Source: Phaeoceros laevis
Taxonomy: Eukaryota; Anthocerotophyta; Anthocerotopsida; Notothyladales
NCBI GenBank assembly: GCA_049999765.1
Contig: JBNGIQ010003911.1
Location: 1 to 22,420, forward strand
Length of the DNA: 22,420 bases
Reading direction: 5' to 3'
The notes beneath the pieces are model-generated. The model ran no database searches, was not told the DNA's origin, and saw only the letters and a program-made list of their open reading frames with translations. Of the stretch, positions 1 to 6,981 are shown in pieces. The position numbers and the translations under genes are program-made. How positions within the stretch are numbered: the stretch's first letter is position 1; each line of letters opens with the position of its first letter.

Positions 1-5
1 GTCAC

Positions 6-200
6 AGGTTCAGGCTTATCCTGAGAGCTAGACTCGAAGGGAAAGGCACCATGGCCCATCGGATATGGAAGTGGTGCCCAGGCTCCTTACACTGCTGCAC
101 CTGGAGCCTATTTCAGAACCTGCACGCCTTCCAGGTTCAGGATTTCTGGAGAGCTCGACTTGGAAGGAGAGGCACCGTGACCCATCTGCATATCCAAGGA
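6..200 (+). repeat. Degenerate direct repeat, two copies, period about 127 bp
   Basis: A segment starting AGGTTCAGG at 6 recurs at 133. Each copy runs on for about 65 bp with shared blocks: GAGAGCT, GACT.GAAGG, AGGCACC.TG, CCCAT..G.ATATC.AAGGA. The copies differ by substitutions and small indels, so this is an old duplication. The left edge of the window cuts into the array, so more copies may lie outside. Confidence 0.55.
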
Positions 201-1005
201 AACAAGCTGCCCATCAACCCAAGCAGACTTAAACATGCTGTTCAACCACAGCACCTCGCCGGACCCCTTACGCCGGAAGTCAGGGGAACGGGAGCTCTAC
301 TTATCTCGTGTGTCATCCCACCAAACGGTGGGGTGCAGAAGAAAACGTGGCGAGCAGATGCAGCCCCAGCGCGGTCATCCGGTCGCGGCCACCTCCGTTC
401 TACAATCCACAAAGTGGACGCAAGTGCACGAAAGTGAAGGCCCAAAAATTTCTCAAAGTGGACCCCCGGACCTTGCTAATACCCTGGAGCTCTGTTGGCC
501 TGATTTCAACTAGCAAGGGACCGGCACCAATCGTGTGTGCTGGTTGGTGACTAATTTCATAGCAAGTGTGGAGCGCGCCAGCTGGTGTGGTCGCGGCATA
601 CGGCAGGAGGCTTGCGAGAATTTTTGCCATTCAAGCGTTTTCTAGTGAACGACAGACGGGTCGGGATCATGGCGTGGAGGAGGGTTTCTTTCTGGATGGA
701 CTTTGACCGCTTGTCGCGAGAACCTCAGGTTGAAGGCGTGGAGGCATGTCACGCGCGTTCCTTGCGCGGCAGGATTCGGGATTCCCCAAGCACCGGATGT
801 CTGGTGGCAAACTTGCCACTTTTTTCGTCAATTATCACGTTCCTTGTGTTACGAATGCGCACTTTTATATTTCGCGGGTGGTAAAATCGCCAAAAACGCG
901 GTTTTTTGCATTAGCACATGCGTAAAATCATATTTTTTCCCCTTATTAAGCGAATTTTATGCAATTTCAAGAAAAAAAAAAACCAACATGTCTGTTTTAC
1001 CCCCT

Positions 1006-1047
1006 GGTCTCTAAAACACGGTCCCCGTCTCCGTTTCTAAGGAGACC
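1006..1047. repeat. Imperfect inverted repeat (hairpin-forming)
   Basis: The left arm GGTCTCTAAAACACGG pairs with the right arm CCGTTTCTAAGGAGACC, with one bulged base and a few mismatches, around a central loop of about 9 nt. It directly borders the AT-rich block and lies 14 bp before the first helicase-like exon. It could be the end of a small DNA transposon (MITE-like) or a chance palindrome. No target-site duplication could be defined. Confidence 0.45.
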
Positions 1048-1060
1048 TTGTTCATAGCAG

Positions 1061-1738
1061 CAACGCTGTTCGCCCACCTGAGAAAGAGTCTCTTAATCTC
1101 TCTCGAGCACCTCGACACTTTGAGTGCTGGAGTCTTTGGCAAGCAGATGGGCTCTCCATCAAACAGATTGGGGTACCTTTCTATTCCATGGGGTTGTACT
1201 ACATTGTGAAAGCATGAGTCTTTGTTTTCCCCGCTCAGTTTTGACTGTTCTGGTTGTGCAACAGGAGAGATTGGACATGGAGGGCGAAGCGGTTCTCAAT
1301 CACCTTATTGTGTGCATCAAGAAGGAGTGCCCAATTGACTGGGTTGAGATTTGTAGAGAAGCTAATCTTACCCCGAATGTTGCAGTGATGCTGGAAGAAG
1401 CATACTACAAGGCGAGTGGTGGTCTGCCAACCGTGACTTTGAACCGAGTGTGCCTCCCTAACACAGTACGTCATTTGTTCCCACTCAACTTGGTCTTGCT
1501 CGTACATCTGTGCCTGTGAGGGAGCCTGCTTTTTACGAGAAGGTCGATGCTTGTGTGTTTGATCAGGTTTTATTCTGACCAGGTAACATATGAACAATGT
1601 GCCTTGTTCGGGGTTATGAAATCTTGTGGAATAGACTACCAAGGAATACTCTTGATTTCATCCGCTGCGAGTGTAACGGGAAGTAAGGTGGAGAAGAAGG
1701 AAGATAGGGACCTCTACCCCAGAGAGAGCATCAGGTAG
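1061..1738 (+). CDS. C-terminal exons of a RecQ/WRN-like helicase-type gene (HTH_40-like domain), 5' part absent
   Basis: Three exons join in frame: 1061-1172 (after TTCATAGCAG, donor GTACCT), 1265-1465 (after TGCAACAG, donor GTACGT) and 1583-1738 (after CTGACCAG, stop TAG at 1736). The first two junctions keep phase 0, and the joined protein reads smoothly. It carries W-x-DGLSIKQIG, then ERLDMEGEAVLNHL, then IDWVEICREANLT, then LPNTVTYEQ. This order matches the helix-turn-helix domain (Pfam HTH_40 type) found at the C-terminus of RecQ/WRN-family helicases: SIxxIA, then TVxxHLxxAI, then a W-x-xL helix, then LPxxIxYxQ. The domain is thought to aid DNA binding; that role is family knowledge, not visible here. 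No helicase motor motifs occur to the left, so the gene either continues beyond the window through a long intron or is truncated. The last about 30 residues are charged and unrecognised. The model could also continue through a donor near 1735. Confidence 0.55.
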
Positions 1739-1888
1739 CTGTCTGTCGCAACATATGTTGGCGGCAATAGATTGGAGATGAATCTTGACCAACTCGGAAT
1801 ATGATGTGCAATGATTTATGCAGACCTCGTTACCGTGTTTTCCCCTTGTCACAGGTCAGTGAAGCTCGGCCAGGTTTGTGGAACGAAG

Positions 1889-3480
1889 ATGGAGGCAGGT
1901 GGATTCGATGTGGCAAAGAATTCAGTTTTAACAGTCTAGGACCAGCTGGTTTCTACGTGGGGCAGATTACGTGACAAGGGATCACTCATAGTGGCTGTCG
2001 AAGCATTGGACTTGCTGGTGCACTCGGGATCTCATGTTGACACCTCTTTCTTCTATCGTGTCCTCAAAAGGTGTATTGCTGAGAAGGATTTGGGTCTTGG
2101 TAGGCAAGTTCATGCGCTTGCCCTCAGAAGTGGATATGAGTCAAATGCATTCTTGGCCAACCATCTGATTGGTAGGTACGCTTCTCTCGGAAGCCTGGAC
2201 GAAGCAATGCAGGTTTTTGAAAAGGTGGCTGTGCCTAGCTCACATATGTGGGCTTCCATTATTTTGGCACATGCCAGAAATGGACACCCCGCACAGGCTA
2301 TAACACTGTATAGACGCATGCTACAGTCAACGGTGAAGGCAGACAATCATATCTTTGTGGCAGTTCTCAAAGCTTGTGCAACTGCAGGGGATCTAGAATC
2401 CGGGAAGGAGGTCCATGCTGATTATCTGGGGAGTGCAGTTGAGCCCAATATATTTACTGGCAACTGCCTGGTGGAAATGTATGCAAAATGTGGGAGCTTG
2501 GAAGATGCACGTAGAGTGTTTGACAATTTGCCAACCAAAGACGTGGTGACATGGACTGTAATGATTGCAGGATATGTTCAGCATGAGTTTGGTCAGAAAG
2601 CTCTGGCCTTGTACGCAGACATGGCACAGGACGGGAAGATTTCAGCCAATCGTGTAACGTATTTGAGCCTTGTGCAAGCATGTGGAATCGTTGGAGCTTT
2701 ACATACAGGGAAGCAGCTCCACTTCCAGATCCAGAAGAGTGGTCTTGGAGCGGATGTGGTTTTGGGCAGCTGTCTAGTGGACATGTATGGCAAGTGTGGA
2801 CGATTAGAGGATGCTTGCAGCATTTTTCAATCGTTGCCTAAGTACAATTGTTTCGGCTGGAAACTATGTGATAGAAATCATTGTGTTCGACTCCTCAAAG
2901 CTTGTACAAGTGCTCTACAGCAGGGCACGCAGCTGCATTCAGAGATTGTAAAAAGAGGACTACTTGAAGGTGACTTAGTACTGGGCCCTTGTCTCGTAAA
3001 TATGTGTGCAAAGTGTGCCCAGGTGGAAGATGCACGCAAGCTGTTCGACATGTCTCGTAAACATGTGTGCAAAGTGTGCCCAGGTGGAAGATGCACGCAA
3101 GCTGTTCGACAGTCTGGCCACAAGTGATGCGATAACATGGACTGTCATGATTAATGGGTATGTTAGGCTTGGTCCCCAGTGCCTTATATTGTATGCAAAG
3201 TATAGAACAGAAAGGCCTGGTTTTAGCACGACGGAGCAGGAAGGCCCTTGTATTGTATGCAAGGATGGAGCAGGACCAGCCGAAAGGCCTGATTATAGTT
3301 GACAGTTTTATCTTGATTTGCTTGCCTCCGGAAGGCTTGTAAAGTGCTGGCTTGTACAAGTGTTGGTACTCTACAGCAAGGCAGGCAGCTCCACTCAGGT
3401 ATCGTGGAAAGAGGACTTAAAGTAGACGTACTACTGGGCACTTGCCTTGTAAATATGTACCATAAGGAAGATTACTTGAA
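1889..3480 (+). pseudogene. Pentatricopeptide repeat (PLS-type PPR) gene, disrupted
   Basis: The body (about 1940-3050) encodes tandem PPR motifs with signatures such as LVEMYAKCGSLEDARRVFD, VVTWTVMIAGYV and LVDMYGKCGRLEDA. PPR proteins bind organellar RNA sequence-specifically; PLS types often direct C-to-U editing or splicing. Several lesions are visible. (1) A likely start ATG at 1889 is followed in frame by TAG at 1937-1939, after which the PPR frame runs on. No other in-frame ATG lies near the N-terminus. (2) Near 2836-2884 the FQSLPKYN motif jumps straight to RLLKACTS, so about 30 residues of one motif are missing. (3) A 61-bp exact tandem duplication (2990-3111) shifts the frame. (4) Beyond 3170 the sequence duplicates again (3181 and 3243), changes frame and fades after LVNMY near 3460. 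No E or DYW editing domain remains. Splicing could rescue the N-terminal stop, but not the frameshift. Confidence 0.85.
2990..3111 (+). repeat. 61-bp tandem duplication within the PPR gene
   Basis: Copy 1 is 2990-3050 and copy 2 is 3051-3111. They are identical except for one T/C difference (AAATATG versus AAACATG). The unit encodes the LVNMCAKCAQVEDARKLFD segment. Because 61 is not a multiple of 3, it shifts the frame by +1. Removing one copy in thought restores the motif junction to the SLATSDAITWTVM continuation, so the duplication came after an intact frame. Near-identity means it is recent. Confidence 0.9.
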
Positions 3481-3734
3481 GGTTTTTGGTAACGGTGGTG
3501 CAGCACATTTATTCACATTTTGCCATGTACACGTAACTCTTCCAAAATGCACAATTTTCGGACCCGTCTTACAAGGAAGAGCCATCCATGGATGGCTCGG
3601 AAATTCGTGGTGGTAACCATTTCGTACAACAAAGATCTAACTGTACATATAAACCTGCAGGCTAATGAAGCAAATCTTAAGCTAGCTAGCGCGGATGCTC
3701 ATGATCGTGACTTGGAAGACTCTTGAGCTTATAA
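3481..3734. other. Intergenic spacer with a perfect 20-bp palindrome
   Basis: This separates the PPR remnant (+) from the 3' end of the secreted-protein gene (-), which converge here. It holds a perfect palindrome at 3579-3598 with half-site GAGCCATCCA. Nothing else is supported. Open frames on the plus strand are tails of the decayed PPR frame. Confidence 0.4.
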
Positions 3735-4730
3735 TTACAGCAGTCCGAGCAGAAACTCCAACAACCCGATGCCGCCATTGTAGCGGCAGAACTTGCTAGG
3801 GCAGCCGAGGAGACCTTCCAGGGGACCCACCTCGAGGTCCAGCTTCAGTCCCACAGCCGTGCTGTTGCCCCACGATTTCTTCCTGCCGCTGCTCAGCTCC
3901 ACTTCAAGACACAGCAACTTGCCCTCGCCGTTGTCGCCAAAAATACCCTTCACTGCCACGATCTTCTCCAGAGCTCCCAGCACAGTCGACACCAGCCCCT
4001 GGACGTTCAGGTCCAGCACCTGCAGGCACACCAACATTGTCGACATCAGTGCCAGCTGCTATTCGCCTGTCGATCGGTCGACACGGAAATCCACCGTTTC
4101 CAGCAGAGGCTCTTCAGCAACACGATCGATGCAACTTCAGGCGCGCGCAGAGCGTACCTGAACAGTGACATCGGCATCGACGAGGGCGGAGCAGTGCTTG
4201 GTCGATTTGAGCGGGAGGTCGGCGACGAGCAGCAGCGGCGACAGACCGAACAGCTCCGCGTACAGCACGTCGATGCACAGAATCTGGAGGTCTGCATCCA
4301 GGTACACCTTGATCTGCCTCAGCAGTGGCTTCACAAGGCTGGTGATGAGGTCGTCGGTGTAGCACACCTCGCCGGGATGGTGCGTCCCCCAGGTCGTGGT
4401 GGTCGTCAAAAGCTTGCACTGCTGCTGCTATGTCAAAATCATCAGTCAGTCGTATGCATTGCAATGTTCACGACGATTGCCGCAATTCGGCCTTCAAATT
4501 CGATACCGGTACCTGCACCATGGAAGAAGTCCTAGCCGCGTCGGCAACAGATGAGCCCACAATCTGCATCAAAAAACACCAAAGAAAGCTCGTCCTGATC
4601 AGATGTCGTGTTTGTTGCAATCGAGCAAGCGCCCACAACGGGCCATGGCAGAGATCAGAAACAGACTTCCTGAAGACTCCCAGCTTACCACAAGGAGCAG
4701 CAAAGCTGCCAACGTCCGTGGGGCTGCCAT
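3735..4730 (-). CDS. Secreted protein of unknown family, four exons
   Basis: The minus-strand model is ATG 4730-4689, 4563-4513, 4427-4158 and 4019-3735 (stop TAA). All introns are GT-AG and phase 0 (125, 85 and 138 bp), giving 215 residues. Exon 1 encodes MAAPRTLAALLLLV and exon 2 continues IVGSSVADAA, a textbook signal peptide with likely cleavage after VADA or ADAA. The mature part carries several cysteines (CKLL, EVCYTDD, ILCID, KHCSA, LLCLEV, GCPSKFC), consistent with disulfides, and Leu/Val-rich amphipathic stretches. It ends in a Leu/Gly-rich tail. There is no transmembrane segment besides the signal, no KDEL and no clear GPI signal, although the hydrophobic C-terminus (about GIGLLEFLLGLL) deserves a GPI check. 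Exon 3 begins at a run of CAG triplets, so the exact acceptor is uncertain by 3-9 nt. I do not recognise the family. It converges with the PPR remnant. Confidence 0.75.
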
Positions 4731-5319
4731 AGCTGACGTTTGGTGAACTCGTCCGAGCCGAAGGAAGCTAGGAAGGTACGTAACGAGGATCCGGAGGAGC
4801 CTGCTGGTGTGACCGACACTAGTGCTGAGCTCGAGTTGATGAAAACCGTTGTAGATGCAAGAGCTTTAATAGGGTGCCTGCTGTTATCCTAGCCCGGCAC
4901 CTGTCGCTGACAAATTTAGAGGGCCTTAGCTGCCTCCAACGCCGGTCTCCAAAAACAGGAGCCCAGCCCTTCGATAGTTGAACCAGCCACTACGCATTAT
5001 TTTATCCAGCTATCTGCGCTCTACATGTAGCATCCTTCCTGACACATGTAGCATCCTTCCTCTAGCGACAAGTAGGAGGGCTTTGTCCCCCACTGCCCTA
5101 CACGTGTTCATCCCGTTCGTATGGTAAACTTTGAGGGTGCATGACACTGCATGTCAATCATGTTTTTTTCTGGTTTTGTTAGGTTCACGTTTGAGACTTT
5201 CCACACCAAAAACAGGGAGTGCCAAACACCCCTGCTGCCCCAAACACCCTTGCGTCGATTTGTTTCTGAAAACAACGCTTCTTGTTTGCTCTCCTGACCT
5301 GAAGCTGTATTCACATCAG
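4731..5319. other. Intergenic region, likely promoter side of the secreted-protein gene
   Basis: This is the 5' flank of the minus-strand secreted-protein gene. On the plus strand, about 4742-4890, one frame reads like coding sequence (PKEARKVRNEDPEEPAG then ELELMKTVVDARALIG) and ends in a stop. It has no start or partner exons I can identify, so I treat it as a possible fossil. A 21-bp tandem repeat lies at 5023-5061. No promoter element could be assigned with confidence. Confidence 0.35.
5023..5061 (+). repeat. Short tandem repeat, 18-bp unit at 21-bp period, two copies
   Basis: ACATGTAGCATCCTTCCT occurs at 5023-5040 and again, identical, at 5044-5061, separated by GAC. It lies in the non-coding flank between the secreted-protein gene and the next fragment. 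No function is assigned. Confidence 0.8.
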
Positions 5320-5690
5320 GTGGCAAAAATGGGCAAATCCTTGATGTTGAGGCTGAAGGGAATGTCATCAAATGCTTCCTGGCTTTCTTTCATCTCTATA
5401 CCGCCCCGCCCTGTGACTTGGAACAGGGTCTGGTTCAGCTGTGCACAAATGACTGTCTGGTCCCGACTGCATTAGGGAAATACGAGTATCCTTGTGCATA
5501 AAGGCCTGTCGGTGACAAGAGCTGATGTGACCACCCAGAATGATCATGATCGGGTTATCGATCGTTGAGTAGTATACATGTCGGAAATTTAATAGTTCAG
5601 GCCATTGAATCAAGACCAACAAACCTGGCAATTGATCATCATCAGCAAGCTGCAGAGGAGGAACTAGAAGATGTTTCGAACCATTTATAG
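5320..5690 (+). pseudogene. Coding-like 3' gene fragment of unknown family
   Basis: Two stretches look like exons. The first begins after TTCACATCAG at 5320 and reads GKNGQILDVEAEGN, then CFLAFFHLYTAPPCDLEQG, then LVPTALGKYEYP. Read straight through, it stops at 5499. The second begins after AATAG at 5596, reads QAIESRPTNLAIDHHQQAA and EEELEDVSNHL, and stops at 5688. A weak donor (GTGCAT at 5494) would join them in frame. The residue composition is protein-like, but I do not recognise it and see no upstream exons. It could be the C-terminus of a gene whose 5' part is lost, or simply chance. Confidence 0.3.
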
Positions 5691-6981
5691 ATCAATCTTT
5701 CCATATCCTGAGGATGGGATCCATTCAGGTCGCTGTGAGTATGTACAGTGTTCCACAGAAATTTCTTCTGCTTCACTTGCATTTCACAGAAGTGACAGAA
5801 CTACTGTATACACGAATAATTTGCCCAGCCGACCAACTTCAAATCGACGGCATGAAATTCTGTCAGTGAGCATCCATCAACGTGTAGCAGACCCAGGGGT
5901 TGCCTTCTCAAGCCATGCCCAAAAATGGGGTATGTGTTACCCGGTGGGCTCCCCAGGCTGTAGCTGGTCCCCCCGCACCTGGCCACCTGATGTATAGTTA
6001 GGAGGCTGGAGTAAAATACAAATTGATTGGCTTTACGAATTTTCTGCGTCTCTTGATGCTCTCTCCTGTATGACGTGTGTAGATAAGTACGGGACTTTGC
6101 ATCAGCTTCTAGGTAGCAAGCAACCTTCTAGATTACACCTGTGCAACGTTCTCGACGCACGAGCCCGATTCGGTGGAGTAGGCTCGAAAACTCGAAGGCC
6201 CTGCATAATTTTTAGGGAAGACCCGACGACAACAAGTAGCAGCAAGAATGCCTTCCCCCCTGTCTCATGTAACGACTTGTGCACTAGTCGAGGTGAATAT
6301 CTATTGTCCCGAACAGCCTGGAGAATGGGGAGGGGCAGGAGAAAGAATACAGAATTGGAATCGTTGTGGCTGAGACTTCCAGCTACTGTAAAGTACCTGA
6401 AGAACAAGGAACAAGCTGCAATTCTACAAGTTTGTGAACAGTCCTGCTGGGAAGAGTTCGTCTGAAAGCTGAAGATCTCTAGGCTGCAGTGATCAGTACC
6501 TCCTTGAAGCTGAGGATTTTGCGGGATACACATTCGTCCCTGTGGCCTCTTCCACTGCCCAGTGCTAAGGTCATGAGCATACGACGACTGCCCAAGGTTG
6601 CTACAGCTGTACGATTCTGAACTGAAACCCGTACCCTGAGTTCTCCAGTTGGTGGATTTGCTGCGTACCAGGTTCTCCTATTGTTGACAGGACGGTGCAT
6701 CACTCATTGGGAAGGTTACGCTCGACTAGCGGCTATAAGGCTTGCTCTTTGCAACGTTTCAGGAACTCGTACGACACCTGGTAGCTTCTCTTCTCTCCGA
6801 GCCATCACCTCCGCAGTGAATTAGCTGCGCGTTTGTGCCAATTGGCAAGGGCCTCACATGGACACCTTTGTTTTGGTGCATTAGCAGTGGCATCCTACAG
6901 AAACCTGGGGTAACAGGTGAGTGTTTCCTTGCAGCAGGCAAATCAGGTCGAGAGCTGCACAATTCGCATAGCCGGGTGGCA
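5691..6981. other. Intergenic region upstream of P5CDH
   Basis: About 1.3 kb. Overlapping open frames exist on both strands at 6070-6533, but they show no domain, no splice-linked continuation and no conserved style, so I do not call a gene. The last few hundred bases must contain the P5CDH promoter and 5' UTR. No individual element is convincing. Confidence 0.35.

Larger units (their letters stand above)
1..1060. other. Non-coding stretch upstream of the helicase-like exons
   Basis: I found no convincing gene here. The open frames on both strands overlap each other and show no recognisable domain or conserved style. The left part holds a degenerate direct repeat (6-200). The stretch about 826-990 is markedly AT-rich, with an A-run near 972-982. 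An imperfect inverted repeat sits at 1006-1047. If the helicase-like gene extends to the left, this region would be one of its introns, perhaps enlarged by an inserted element. Otherwise it marks the truncation of that gene. Confidence 0.5.

Noticed and set aside
3006-3302. A second, separate PPR gene in another frame
   Set aside because: The frame change is fully explained by the 61-bp duplication. It is the continuation of the same broken gene.
4046-4464. Several overlapping open frames on both strands over the secreted-protein gene
   Set aside because: They are shadows or intron read-throughs. Only the spliced minus-strand frame gives a signal peptide, consistent phases and a continuous protein.
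6070-6533. 131-codon plus-strand and 143-codon minus-strand frames facing each other
   Set aside because: Mutually antisense, no domain, no splice-linked neighbours and composition like random GC-balanced DNA. No reason to prefer either.
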